From assembly GCF_000762875.2 (NCBI RefSeq), contig NZ_JRMP02000010.1, positions 1 to 64,000 of the forward strand: a DNA stretch of 64,000 nt, given 5' to 3'. The translations under genes and the position numbers were made by a program. Positions 35,451 through 44,987 of the stretch are shown in pieces. Each line of letters begins with the position of its first letter. Position 1 is the stretch's first letter. This DNA comes from Helicobacter saguini (GTDB taxonomy: Bacteria > Campylobacterota > Campylobacteria > Campylobacterales > Helicobacteraceae). Under the pieces are notes generated by a model. It was given only the letters and a program-made list of their open reading frames with translations. It ran no database searches and was not told the origin of the DNA.

Positions 35451-36308
35451 TTATGCGCGGACGGCAAGTTTGTTAATTGCCTCGCTATTTAGCTCGTCCA
35501 TGTGCGTTTTCATAACCTTTGAATACATATCCACAAGGCGATTTGTCTCAATCATACTCGACATTTCAAGCACCGCATTTACATTACTTTTCTCCAAAAA
35601 GCCTTGCTCTACCGCACCACTATTATACACAAGATTAGCCCCCGCTAAGCCTTCACTTGTCGTATCATTTGGCACTTTTCTATCCTCGATATAAAGGCTT
35701 GAGCCGATTTTTTTCAAAAACTTAGGATTATCAAAAGTCACAATCGCCAAGCTACCACCCGCGATATTGCCCTGAATGCCCTCGTTTGTCAAGTCCTTAA
35801 AGCCGATATTGCCGTTTTTATCGACTGCGATTTGCATATTTGAGTTCATCATAATGCCGCCCTCATTGTCGATTCCATCGCGAGATAGCACATGAAAGCC
35901 CTCTTTAGTCACAAGATAGCCATCATCGCTAATGCTAAAGCTACCATTTCGCGTATAAGCGATACCATTTGGCGTCTGCACGGCAAAAAACATATTTGGC
36001 GATTTCAAAGCGAAATCAAGCTCATTCTCGGTAAAATCCATCGAGCCAACGCTATGGTCGGTGTAAGATTCCGCAATCGTAGGGACGCGAGTCATAGTGC
36101 GATTGATGAAACGAGCCGCCGCCTGCGTATCATCAGGGATGGGAAGCGTGTCCTGATGCCCCTGCCAAAGCCGCATAAAATCGCCGATAACCACATCATC
36201 GCGTTTATAGCCATTTGTGTTAAGATTCGCCAAATTGTGCGAAATCACATCAAGCCTATTAAACTGCGTAACCATACCGCCTGTAGCGCCGTAATATCCT
36301 GTTTGCAT
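35451..36308 (-). CDS. flgG2: flagellar basal-body rod protein, FlgG/FlgF-like
   Basis: 285 residues. The rod/hook family N terminus is complete (YYGATGGMVTQFNRLDVISHNLANLNTNGYKR) and so is the C-terminal helix (SNVNAVLEMSSMIETNRLVDMYSKVMKTHMD). Campylobacterota have two FlgG-like proteins; the internal sequence here fits the second, FlgF-like one. It builds the rod crossing the periplasm. A sigma-54-like promoter lies about 100 bases upstream and AAGGAATGAG precedes the ATG. Confidence 0.88.
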   Translation of the reverse strand: MQTGYYGATGGMVTQFNRLDVISHNLANLNTNGYKRDDVVIGDFMRLWQGHQDTLPIPDDTQAAARFINRTMTRVPTIAESYTDHSVGSMDFTENELDFALKSPNMFFAVQTPNGIAYTRNGSFSISDDGYLVTKEGFHVLSRDGIDNEGGIMMNSNMQIAVDKNGNIGFKDLTNEGIQGNIAGGSLAIVTFDNPKFLKKIGSSLYIEDRKVPNDTTSEGLAGANLVYNSGAVEQGFLEKSNVNAVLEMSSMIETNRLVDMYSKVMKTHMDELNSEAINKLAVRA

Positions 36309-36403
36309 TTCTCATTCCTTGAGAGTTTATTTAGATTCTATAAATTCCTTTTGTGTTTATCCTTAATTGAGAGAATCTACAAATCCATTTGGGTAAGGTA
36401 GAA

Positions 36404-36419
36404 GCAAAAAGGAGTCCAA
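36404..36419 (-). promoter_or_regulatory. probable sigma-54 promoter of flgG2
   Basis: On the - strand TTGGACT-N5-TTGCTT keeps the essential GG-N10-GC spacing, with changes in the flanking consensus. It stands about 96 bases before the start of the rod-protein gene, just after the stop of the next gene upstream. Confidence 0.6.
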
Positions 36420-36421
36420 AA

Positions 36422-36916
36422 TTATTTATCAAAACAATATTGTTGATAATTTACCTTTAAAATCGTAGCATTTCCTTTAGGAGAAAAATCCAACGTCTCC
36501 TTAGTGCAAATCTCTTCGCCCTTTAGTTTAAGGCTTGTCACAACCAAACTTTTAGAATCTTTTCCCCACACATAAGTGATTAGCGAAGTATTTTTGTTGT
36601 CTAAGGACTCTTTTTTAAACGCCTTATTTGTGCTAGGTAGCTCACGTTTAAACATTTCATCTTCATTTGCCAACGCATACGCATTATAAGCGTTTTCTAT
36701 ACTTACTTTTGGGAATGTGTAAATGTCGTTTTCTTGAGCCTGTTTGAAATTATCTTTCAAAAACTTTTGCTGTTTTGCAATGGTGTCTAAATCCTTGCTA
36801 TAAAGGCTTTCAAACACCCTTAATCGTGCCTTTTCAATAGGCTGAAAATCTAAGCCCTCAACCGCCAAAAGACCACAAACACAAAGCATAAAGCCCAAAC
36901 ACAACTTCTTAACCAT
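36422..36916 (-). CDS. exported protein of unknown function
   Basis: 164 residues. A signal peptide (MVKKLCLGFMLCVCGLLAVE) is followed by a helical region and a beta-rich C-terminal half with two cysteines (GEEICTKETLDFS and YQQYCFD), which may form a disulfide in the periplasm. No family recognised. It lies upstream of flgG2 on the same strand, but the rod gene has its own promoter. Confidence 0.65.
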   Translation of the reverse strand: MVKKLCLGFMLCVCGLLAVEGLDFQPIEKARLRVFESLYSKDLDTIAKQQKFLKDNFKQAQENDIYTFPKVSIENAYNAYALANEDEMFKRELPSTNKAFKKESLDNKNTSLITYVWGKDSKSLVVTSLKLKGEEICTKETLDFSPKGNATILKVNYQQYCFDK

Positions 36917-37033
36917 ATTTTTCCTTTATCTAGCGAAATAAACCTAAGATTATACAAAGAAAATATTAACTTTTATATTATAATTTATAACAAAAGTCGA
37001 TTTAGATTCTATAAAAATGCTAGGATTAATAAA

Positions 37034-38257
37034 ATGGATAAAGTTACATATTTTAAAACTTTTAATATCAACCTATTATTCATCCTAGCATTATTTATCG
37101 ATTTTATTGCATTAATGCTAATGATAAATGAAACGAGCATTTATGCCAAAGAAGCTCGTGGCTTTTTTGAAAATTCACAGCTTAGCTTTCATATCGCAAA
37201 TTTTGGCGTAAAATTGTGTGAGTTTTTTTTTAATGACCCACTTTTGAATGATTTTGGCGCGCGTCTGCCCTTTGTCATACTCCATATTTTGAGCTGCATT
37301 TTGATGTATAATATTTCGCTTTTGGTGCTGAAAAACGCACCACAAGCCCTATTTTGCGTGATTTTGTTTATGCTAATTCCGGGCGTTAGCATTGAGGCGT
37401 TAATCATTTCAAATGTTGAGATTCTCACTTTTACATCACTTTTGATAATCTACTATCAGCTGCGATATGATAGAATCTTGTATGTGATGTTTATTTTTGT
37501 GGTGTTTTTGGACGCTGGAGGTGCGATACTCACGCTATCTCTTTTTTTTTATTCGCTAATCTATCGCAAGAGCAAGACGCTAATTTTCGCCATTATTTGC
37601 TTTGGCGTGAATATGAGTATTTTCTCCCCCATTCACGGCGTCCCACACGCTTATATACTCGATATTTTGGGCTCTTTGCTGCTACTTTTTAGCCCCGGGC
37701 TTTTCATTTATTATGTGGCGATTTTGTATTCTTGGACGTTTCATAATAAGGCGAGTTTGCTTAATCTCATTCCCTTTGTAGGCTTTATTTTTGTTTTTTT
37801 ATTATCGACAAGACAGCAGGTGCAAATCCAAAGTTTTTTGCCTGAACTAAGTGTCGCATTGCCCATTTTTGTGAAAAAAGCGATGTTTAATATCAATTCG
37901 CGTTTGCCACGATTTCGCTTTCGCTATAAAGTTAGGATTTACCTAGTTTTATTTTTTTTAATATTAGGAAATATAGGACTTTTTGGGAATAAAATTACAT
38001 ATTTTTTTGTTAAAGAAAAAAACTTCGCTTACTCATTTTATGGTGCAAAAGAGGTCGCAAAAGAGCTTTACAAACGCAATATTACTTATATTGACGTGCC
38101 AAATAAAGACTTGTTTTTGCGACTTAGATTCTATGGAATTAACGCTATGGCTCAAAATTCCCCGCCAAAATACAAGCTTATAGAATCTAAAAGCGGCGAT
38201 ATTTCTATAATCTACAATGGCGTAAAAGTCACAAGTTTTGAGGTTGTTAAGAATTAA
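37034..38257 (+). CDS. polytopic membrane protein, GT-C (family 39-like) glycosyltransferase
   Basis: 407 residues with about nine transmembrane segments up to residue 335 and a small C-terminal soluble domain. The first loop contains NETSIYAKEARGFF and DPLLNDFGARLPFV, which resemble the acidic loop and the following RLP motif of PMT/ArnT-type lipid-linked sugar transferases. It may glycosylate lipid A, LPS or protein; the acceptor is unknown. TATAAT at 36979-36984 is a likely promoter. A T9 run inside the frame (37552-37560) is a potential slippage site; the frame is intact here. Confidence 0.65.
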   Translation: MDKVTYFKTFNINLLFILALFIDFIALMLMINETSIYAKEARGFFENSQLSFHIANFGVKLCEFFFNDPLLNDFGARLPFVILHILSCILMYNISLLVLKNAPQALFCVILFMLIPGVSIEALIISNVEILTFTSLLIIYYQLRYDRILYVMFIFVVFLDAGGAILTLSLFFYSLIYRKSKTLIFAIICFGVNMSIFSPIHGVPHAYILDILGSLLLLFSPGLFIYYVAILYSWTFHNKASLLNLIPFVGFIFVFLLSTRQQVQIQSFLPELSVALPIFVKKAMFNINSRLPRFRFRYKVRIYLVLFFLILGNIGLFGNKITYFFVKEKNFAYSFYGAKEVAKELYKRNITYIDVPNKDLFLRLRFYGINAMAQNSPPKYKLIESKSGDISIIYNGVKVTSFEVVKN

Positions 38258-38316
38258 AATGCTAATATTTTTGCTACAATGTTAGATTTTTTATAATTTA
38301 AGTTTAAAGGAAATAT

Positions 38317-41025
38317 GTGAAAGATATTAATAAAATTTTAAAAGTAAAACAGCCGCTTTTTGTGTTAAATTCTAATCGTTCTAAAAAAGAGTTTTGTAAG
38401 TATTTTGCGAGAAATAAAGATTTTTATACAAATCTAGATTCTATAACAAATATAGAATCTTATTTTGATATTTTTAACTTTCAATATAAAAAAGATACAG
38501 ATTCTATAACTTCTACTTTTTTACCAAATATACTTAGCTATACTGAAATGCTAGATACTTTAGCCTTTAGCAAGACGCCATTAATCCCTAAAAATATTCG
38601 CCATTTCTTTATGATGGACGCACTAAAAGAAATAAGAAATAAACACAAAATAAATAACAAACTTTCATTTATAAATAATCTTATTTCTTTTGAAGAAAAT
38701 TTTATTTCTTTTTTGGAGACTTCTAATATTTTACTTAGCTTTTATGATGAGCTTAGAAATCATAAAACACCGATAAATAGGGAATCTTTTGAGACTTTCA
38801 AGATAAAAGATATAAATGAAATTCACACGCAAGAATTGCAAATTTTAAGTAAAATTTATGCTAAATATTTAGAAAAATTAGAGAATAATAATCTAATTGA
38901 TGGGATAATTAGCGATAAAATTATTAAAAACTATGAAATAAATACTAATTTTTTAGAATCTATATCTAGTATTCATATTGATTTAGAAGGTTTTATTTCC
39001 CCTTTGCAATATGAGATTTTACGCACTGCAAGCACTTTTGTGCCTATCTATTTACATTTTAAAATAGATAAATATAATATTTCGCATTTTTCAAATATAG
39101 ATTCTAAAATAGATTCTAAATTAGAAACAAATAAACAATATATTTTAGATATTTCAAATAATCAAATACATCAAAAGAGCCTAGATTCTAAGGAAATAAA
39201 GCCTTTTATTTACAAAACTACAAGTCGTTTTAATCAAATAAATCTTGCTATTTATCTAGCATCTACATGGCTAGAAGATAAAAATTGCGAAAATAATTAT
39301 GCTGTGATTTTGCCAGATGAAAGTTTTATCAATTATTTGATTACTATGGATTCTAAAAATGTCTTTAACTACGCTATGGGCGAGAGTTTGGAAGGCTTAA
39401 AAGAATATCAAATACTGCTTAAAATATATGAAAATTATATAGAATCTAAGGTATTTGATATAAAGATTTTACTAGATTATATAGAATCTAATGGCTTAAG
39501 AAATGATAAACAAATAGAAAAATTAGAAGAAGCTTTAGATAAAATAGATAAGGAAATAAATGATAATTATGAAATATCTAATCCTAATCTACTAATAGTT
39601 CAATATTTACTAACTATTTTATTTATAAATGTTAATCAAAAAATATTAAATCAAGGCATAGAAATTTTGGCTGAATTATCATTTTTAGACAACAAAGAAG
39701 TGCTAAGTGATGTAAAATTTAGGACATTATTTATTTCTTTTATGCAGGATTTTTCTAATCTTAATATTGATAATGTAAATGGCGGGAAAATTCGTGTGAT
39801 GGGCGTTTTGGAAGCTAGAAATTTACAATTTAAGGAAGTTTTAATACTTGATTTTAATGATGATATTGTGGCAAATATTAGTTTTGATGATATGTTTTTA
39901 AATTCTACTTTAAGAAAAAATGCAGGATTACCAACCAAAAAAGATAAAGAAAACCTGCAAAAACACCACTACCATAATATTATGAAAAACACGCAAATAA
40001 CGCACATTAGCTATGTGGAAAATGATGAGAAAATGCCCTCTTCTATGCTATATGAAATGCAGCTAAATATGCAAGATTCTAAAGATTTTGATGATATAAA
40101 TGGTGTAAGAAATATAGATTCTAAACTTATATATTTTGATATTGATAATGCTAAAAAGTTAGAAAATATAGAATCTAATACACAAGAATATCCATTATTT
40201 AGCAATAAAATAGATGGCTTTATATTTTCTGCGACAAAGCTAAATGATTATAAAGACTGCACACGCCGTTTCTTTTTTAAATACATAGAGCATTTACAAA
40301 TGGAGAGTGATAATGTAAATACGAGTGTGGGAAATATTATCCATTTATTTTTAAAGCAAAGCTATGAGCCGTTTATAAATAAGGATTTAAATGAAGATTC
40401 TATGCGGAAAATAAGGGAAAGTTTTTTTAATTTCTATGATGAATTTTCTAAAAATTTCTTAAAAAATATAGAATCTAAACAAGATTCTAAAAACAATATG
40501 GAAATAGAAAATTTTATAAAACTAGATAATTTTTGTCTAAAAATAAACACATTTTTTGATAATGAAATAAAGCGTGTAAATACCGATAAAATCAGCCTTT
40601 TAGCCCTAGAATATCCATTTACAATTATAAAAAATGATGAAATTTGCAGTGGTAAAATAGATAGGATTGAAAAAATAAATGACAAAATTGCAATTATTGA
40701 TTACAAAACAGGGAGCATTCCGCTTACTAAAAGTGATAATTTAGATGAAAAAAGCAAGGCAAAAATTGATTTGCAAATGCCTTTTTATGCGATGTGTGCG
40801 GATTTTATCGATGTTTTAAGCGAGTTTAAAGATTTGGATAAAACTTTTTATTACGCCGACTTAAAAGAAAAGCAAAATTTGGTTATAATGCAAGAAAATC
40901 TTTTGGACGAAGGCACAAAAGAAATAAATGACATCTTTAAAAATTTTGGAAATAAAAATCAAATGTGTGAAGATATAAATAAGTGCAAATATTGTGATTA
41001 TAAAATTATTTGTGATAGGGGATAA
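38317..41025 (+). CDS. addB: AddB-like helicase-nuclease subunit
   Basis: 902 residues from GTG 38317 (AAAGGA upstream; the overlapping ATG is followed at once by a stop). The N-terminal two thirds form degenerate helicase-like domains without a clear Walker A. The C-terminal nuclease domain has the PD-(D/E)XK motif GKIDRIE...AIIDYKTG and the four-cysteine cluster expected for an iron-sulfur nuclease (C in KDCTRRFFFKY and C-x6-C-x2-C-x5-C near the end). With AddA it processes double-strand breaks for RecA. Many codons are TAGAATCT words but no large insert is evident. Overlaps nothing; pcm follows after 9 bases. Confidence 0.82.
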   Translation: MKDINKILKVKQPLFVLNSNRSKKEFCKYFARNKDFYTNLDSITNIESYFDIFNFQYKKDTDSITSTFLPNILSYTEMLDTLAFSKTPLIPKNIRHFFMMDALKEIRNKHKINNKLSFINNLISFEENFISFLETSNILLSFYDELRNHKTPINRESFETFKIKDINEIHTQELQILSKIYAKYLEKLENNNLIDGIISDKIIKNYEINTNFLESISSIHIDLEGFISPLQYEILRTASTFVPIYLHFKIDKYNISHFSNIDSKIDSKLETNKQYILDISNNQIHQKSLDSKEIKPFIYKTTSRFNQINLAIYLASTWLEDKNCENNYAVILPDESFINYLITMDSKNVFNYAMGESLEGLKEYQILLKIYENYIESKVFDIKILLDYIESNGLRNDKQIEKLEEALDKIDKEINDNYEISNPNLLIVQYLLTILFINVNQKILNQGIEILAELSFLDNKEVLSDVKFRTLFISFMQDFSNLNIDNVNGGKIRVMGVLEARNLQFKEVLILDFNDDIVANISFDDMFLNSTLRKNAGLPTKKDKENLQKHHYHNIMKNTQITHISYVENDEKMPSSMLYEMQLNMQDSKDFDDINGVRNIDSKLIYFDIDNAKKLENIESNTQEYPLFSNKIDGFIFSATKLNDYKDCTRRFFFKYIEHLQMESDNVNTSVGNIIHLFLKQSYEPFINKDLNEDSMRKIRESFFNFYDEFSKNFLKNIESKQDSKNNMEIENFIKLDNFCLKINTFFDNEIKRVNTDKISLLALEYPFTIIKNDEICSGKIDRIEKINDKIAIIDYKTGSIPLTKSDNLDEKSKAKIDLQMPFYAMCADFIDVLSEFKDLDKTFYYADLKEKQNLVIMQENLLDEGTKEINDIFKNFGNKNQMCEDINKCKYCDYKIICDRG

Positions 41026-41034
41026 GTTTTTTGT

Positions 41035-41703
41035 ATGCAAATTTTCGAAATAAAAAATATGAAAATGTTAAAAGAATTTGAAGGGCAGTTTAGCTCTGAA
41101 ATTATCAACGCGCTCAAAAAAACGGATAGAGAAATGTTCGTGCAAGACGCCGTTAGACACCACGCATTTAACATAAACGCCTTGCCGATGAGTGGCGAGC
41201 AGTGGATTAGTTCGCCTTTGACCGTGGCGAAAATGACTTCGTATCTGCTAGCACGCGATGTAGAGGGCGTGTGCGAGGCAGATTCCGTGCTTGAAATCGG
41301 GCTTGGCAGCGGCTATCAGGCAGTCGTGTTATCGCACCTTATCCGCCGCGTTTTTAGCATTGAGCGTATCCAAGCCCTATGGGAAGAGGCGCGCGTGCGT
41401 ATCGCAAAGCTTGGCATTACGAATATCAATATTAAGCTTGATGATGGGATGAGCGGCTGGGCGGCTTACGCGCCTTATGATAGGATTTTGCTTTCTGCGT
41501 GTGCGGATTCCATCCCTGCGAGTTTGTTTAACCAGCTAAGTGATAATGGCGTGCTTGTCGCGCCCATATATTGTGGTGAGTCGCAAGGCAAAAGCCAAAA
41601 AATTATACGTTTTATAAAACGAGGTAGTAATATCACAGAGCAGATTCTAGAATCTTGTGAATTTGTCCCGATAAAACCGGGCATAAGTAGAAACACTAAA
41701 TAA
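41035..41703 (+). CDS. pcm: protein-L-isoaspartate O-methyltransferase
   Basis: 222 residues. VLEIGLGSGYQAVVL is the SAM-binding motif I, and ISSPLTVAKMTSYLL is the family's substrate motif. YDRILLSACADSIPASLFNQL and GVLVAPI follow as in Pcm. It methylates isoaspartyl residues for protein repair. The start lies 9 bases after the addB stop without an obvious ribosome site, so translation may depend on that of addB. The N-terminal ~20 residues vary among relatives. Confidence 0.92.
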   Translation: MQIFEIKNMKMLKEFEGQFSSEIINALKKTDREMFVQDAVRHHAFNINALPMSGEQWISSPLTVAKMTSYLLARDVEGVCEADSVLEIGLGSGYQAVVLSHLIRRVFSIERIQALWEEARVRIAKLGITNINIKLDDGMSGWAAYAPYDRILLSACADSIPASLFNQLSDNGVLVAPIYCGESQGKSQKIIRFIKRGSNITEQILESCEFVPIKPGISRNTK

Positions 41704-41705
41704 AT

Positions 41706-43205
41706 ATGCTTTATGTATTACAAAAAAGGATTTGTGTGAGTTTTAGATTCTATATTTTTTTATGTTTTTGTGTGTGTTTGTGGGGGAAAGATTCTAAGGA
41801 ATTACGCATAATTATGGGTGGGGACGCCCTGTTGCACACCGCTGTTTATAAGGATGCGGAGTATCCCTGTGACGCCAAAAATGAAGTGGAAAAAATCAAT
41901 TTCATTCAATATTCAATCAATCTTTTGGGTGGAAAAGATTCTATGTTTTTAGAATCTAACTCGCAAAAGCCGCAAGATTCTAAGAAAAATATTGAATCTA
42001 AAAAGGGTGAAAACTCGCAAGATTCTAAGAAAGATTCTAAAACTACTGAATCTAAAAAACAAGATTCCATAAAGACCGCAGATTCTAAAGATTCCAAAAA
42101 AACTATAGAATCTAAAACACAAGATTCCAAAAATCCTAACTTTATAGAATCTAAATTAGCAAATTCGCAAGATAAAAATACCAAAAATACAAAACAAGAT
42201 TCTAAATCGCCGCAGAATCTTTGTTACGAATTTTCCCAAATGTTTGAGCCATTAAAAGATTCTATCAAAAAATATGACTTAGCTTTTTACAATCAAGAAA
42301 GCATTTTAGGCGGGGCTAAACTTGGCTTAAGTAGCTATCCAAACTTTAATTCCCCGCAAGAATTTGGCGAAAATATGATAAATCTAGGCTTTAATCTCGT
42401 GTCTTTGGCGAATAATCACACGCTTGATAAGGGCGAAAAGGCGGTGTTAGAATCTGTGCAGTTTTGGAAGGAAAAAGAAAAAAAAGGTGTGATTACAGCG
42501 GGAAGTTACGACTCGCAAGAGACGCGAAACACGCCCAAAATTCATAAAAAAAATGGAATAACTTTTGCTTTCCTTGCCTACACTTATGGCACAAATGGCA
42601 TTAAGATTCCAAGCGGTAAGGACTATCTAATCAATGTTTATACCCGCGAAATGCTAAAAAAAGATATAGAATCTCTCAAAAATAAGGTCGATTTGATAAT
42701 TATTTCGATGCACTGGGGCGTGGAATATGTGTTCGCGCCCACAAAGGAGCAACGCGATTTTGCGCAGATTCTAAGCGAGCTTGGCGCGCACATTGTGATA
42801 GGGAATCATCCGCATGTCGTGCAGCCTGTGGAGTTTGTGGGCGATACACTTGTGATTTATTCGCTTGGCAATATGATTAGTGCGCAGCGTGGCGTGGAGA
42901 AAAAAGTCGGTGCGTTTGTGAGTGTGAATGTCGCAAAAAAGGGTGGTAAAATCGTTTTGAGCGATGTAAGGGCGGATTTGACTTACACTTATCACAACCA
43001 AAATTTGCAGGATTTTAAGGTGTATCCATTCTCACTTTTGAATGAAAATATTCTGCCAAATTATGAAAAAATCTACAAAGATTATATAAAAATTTTGCTT
43101 GATTCTAAAGATTCTAAAGTGGAATCTAAAGGAGATTCTAAAAATTCTATAAATTTAGAATCTAAGACGCAATCTGCACAAAAAATAAAGGTGGGAATAT
43201 TTTAA
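41706..43205 (+). CDS. CapA/PgsA-family metallophosphatase-like protein with insert
   Basis: 499 residues. Fold motifs are GGDALLHTAVY (metal-binding Asp), YDLAFYNQESILGG, LVSLANNHTLDKG (Asn-His), ISMHWGVEYVFAPTKEQR, IVIGNHPHVVQPVE and YSLGNMISAQRG, typical of CapA proteins involved in polyglutamate capsule synthesis or cleavage. GTG 41736, with AAAAAAGG upstream and followed by a hydrophobic leader (FRFYIFLCFCVCLWG), is a better start than ATG 41706. Residues 76-163 are a DSK/ESK insert and the last 30 residues are similar. Many bacteria have CapA homologues without capsules; its job here is unclear. Confidence 0.85.
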   Translation: MLYVLQKRICVSFRFYIFLCFCVCLWGKDSKELRIIMGGDALLHTAVYKDAEYPCDAKNEVEKINFIQYSINLLGGKDSMFLESNSQKPQDSKKNIESKKGENSQDSKKDSKTTESKKQDSIKTADSKDSKKTIESKTQDSKNPNFIESKLANSQDKNTKNTKQDSKSPQNLCYEFSQMFEPLKDSIKKYDLAFYNQESILGGAKLGLSSYPNFNSPQEFGENMINLGFNLVSLANNHTLDKGEKAVLESVQFWKEKEKKGVITAGSYDSQETRNTPKIHKKNGITFAFLAYTYGTNGIKIPSGKDYLINVYTREMLKKDIESLKNKVDLIIISMHWGVEYVFAPTKEQRDFAQILSELGAHIVIGNHPHVVQPVEFVGDTLVIYSLGNMISAQRGVEKKVGAFVSVNVAKKGGKIVLSDVRADLTYTYHNQNLQDFKVYPFSLLNENILPNYEKIYKDYIKILLDSKDSKVESKGDSKNSINLESKTQSAQKIKVGIF

Positions 43206-43257
43206 AGTAAAGATTAATTTTAATCGATTTTACAATAATTTTATGGTAGGTTATAAG

Positions 43258-43266
43258 TAGAATCTA
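43258..43266. other. TAGAATCTA word supplying the kdsC stop codon
   Basis: CTA at 43264-43266 is the TAG stop of the leftward kdsC gene. The convergent CapA gene ends 53 bases earlier with its own TAA. Confidence 0.8.
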
Positions 43267-43746
43267 ATCTTTTATAGAATCTAAAATATCAATCATCTCT
43301 CGCACGCACCCTTCGCCACCACGCGCATGCGTTACAAAGCTAGCCCGTGCCTTATTTATCCCACACGCATCAGCTGGAGCAAAGCTATATCGACAAAACG
43401 CATACATATTAATATCATTCACATCATCGCCGATACACGCGGTATTATCGGGCAAGATTCTATACTTTTCACAGATTTTTTTAAGGCAGGCAAGTTTGTC
43501 CTCCACGCCCAAATGCACTTCAGCGATTTTTAGCTCTTTTGCTCTATGTTGTGTAATCTCGCATTTTCGACCGCTAATGATTGCCACAATGCCACCATTT
43601 TGCTGCCATAACGCAATTCCCATTCCATCTTTAATGTTAAAACTCTTAGATTCCACAATCTCACCCTTAATTTTACTAAGCGTAATCTGCCCATTTGTCA
43701 TCGTCCCATCGACATCTAGCACGATTAGTTTTATCATATCGCTCAT
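43264..43746 (-). CDS. kdsC: 3-deoxy-D-manno-octulosonate 8-phosphate phosphatase KdsC
   Basis: 160 residues, a cap-less HAD phosphatase. Motif I is D11-V-D13-G-T-M, followed by the KdsC-specific NIKDGMGIALWQQNG and IISGRK (motif II), and motif IV is IGDDVNDINM. KARASFVTHARGGEGCVREMID is the usual C terminus, whose GGxGxxRE tail enters the active site. It dephosphorylates KDO-8-P for LPS core synthesis. ATG 43746 follows AAAGGAGAA. It is divergent from galE. Confidence 0.95.
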   Translation of the reverse strand: MSDMIKLIVLDVDGTMTNGQITLSKIKGEIVESKSFNIKDGMGIALWQQNGGIVAIISGRKCEITQHRAKELKIAEVHLGVEDKLACLKKICEKYRILPDNTACIGDDVNDINMYAFCRYSFAPADACGINKARASFVTHARGGEGCVREMIDILDSIKD

Positions 43747-43912
43747 TTTTTCTCCTTTGATTTAAGTTGAAATTATATAGATTTTTTGCATAGATTTATT
43801 TTAAACTTTAAAAAATGAATTTTGCGTTGTATGCGTTATGTTACGCTAAATAAACGCCTTGCAAAACACAATTTGTAACATTTTAGATTCTATAAATTAT
43901 AGAATCTTATTA

Positions 43913-43918
43913 TATAAT
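43913..43918 (+). promoter_or_regulatory. TATAAT box of galE
   Basis: TATAAT stands 31 bases before the galE ATG, with AAAAGGA as ribosome site between. A clear -35 hexamer was not seen, as usual for Helicobacter vegetative promoters. Confidence 0.55.
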
Positions 43919-43949
43919 TACCATTTTTTAACATAACAAAAGGACAAAT

Positions 43950-44987
43950 ATGAAAATACTATTCACTGGGGCGTGTGGCTATATCGGCTCGCATTGTGCG
44001 TTACTTTTCTTGCAGCACACGGACGCGGAAATTATTATCGTGGATAATTTATCAAAGGGCTTTTTAAAAAATTATGAGTATTTAAAGCAGGATTTTGGCG
44101 ATAGAGTTAAGCTTGTAAGGGAGGATTTGGCGGATTGTGAGGAGGTGTTTAAGCAGTATAAAATCGATACGATTTTGCATTTTGGTGCATTTATAAGTGT
44201 GGCTGAATCTGTGGAAAATCCTATACTTTACTACACAAATAATACGGCAAAAAGCCTTAAATTGCTGTCATTTTGCGCGAAATATAAGGTAAAAAACTTT
44301 ATATTTTCTAGCACCGCAGCCGTTTATGGCGAGCCTAGTGCGGACAAAATGCCAATTTCAGAATCTTATCCGCCAAGCCCTATAAATCCTTATGGCAGCA
44401 GCAAACTAATGATAGAGCAAATGCTAAAAGATGTCGCTGAGAGCGATAAGATAAACTATGTGATTTTGCGGTATTTCAATGTGGCGGGGGCTAGTATGCA
44501 AAATGATTATAGTAGTGATAGGGCGTTAGGGCAGCGTGTGAAAAATGCCACGCATTTGATAAAGATTGCCTGTGAGTGCGCGTGCAACAAGCGTGAAGGG
44601 ATGAGCATTTTTGGGACGAATTATCACACAAAAGATGGCACTTGCATACGCGATTACATCCATGTCGATGATTTGTGTATGGCTCATATCGAGGTCTTTA
44701 AGCTGCTCCAAGAGACTATCGGTCCATTTGGCAAGACCTTTAATGTGGGCTATGGGCAGGGCTTTAGCGTAAAAGAAGTCATTGAGTGCGTCAAAGAAGT
44801 AAGCGGGAATAATTTTAAGACATATATTTCAGGGCGGCGTCCGGGCGATTCTGCCGTGCTAATTGCCGATAATACACAGCTACTAAAGCACACAAGCTGG
44901 AAGCCACAATACAACGACTTACGCACGATTATAGAATCTGCGTATAAATGGGAACTTTTTTTGACAAGACAAGATTTACAAAATTAG
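43950..44987 (+). CDS. galE: UDP-glucose 4-epimerase
   Basis: 345 residues of the extended short-chain dehydrogenase fold. NAD-binding GACGYIGSH (7-15), SSTAAVYGE with the catalytic Ser/Thr, and Y148-x3-K152 (YGSSK) are present. RYFNVAGA, DGTCIRDYIHVDDLC and NVGYGQGFSVKEVI are GalE-specific blocks. It supplies UDP-galactose for LPS or glycoprotein glycans, which fits the neighbouring kdsC and GT8 genes. The last 12 bases overlap the convergent GT8 gene. Confidence 0.95.
   Translation: MKILFTGACGYIGSHCALLFLQHTDAEIIIVDNLSKGFLKNYEYLKQDFGDRVKLVREDLADCEEVFKQYKIDTILHFGAFISVAESVENPILYYTNNTAKSLKLLSFCAKYKVKNFIFSSTAAVYGEPSADKMPISESYPPSPINPYGSSKLMIEQMLKDVAESDKINYVILRYFNVAGASMQNDYSSDRALGQRVKNATHLIKIACECACNKREGMSIFGTNYHTKDGTCIRDYIHVDDLCMAHIEVFKLLQETIGPFGKTFNVGYGQGFSVKEVIECVKEVSGNNFKTYISGRRPGDSAVLIADNTQLLKHTSWKPQYNDLRTIIESAYKWELFLTRQDLQN

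Noticed and set aside
41906-42184. Open frame opposite the CapA-like gene
   Set aside because: Same cause: repeat words read backwards. No ribosome site and no similarity.
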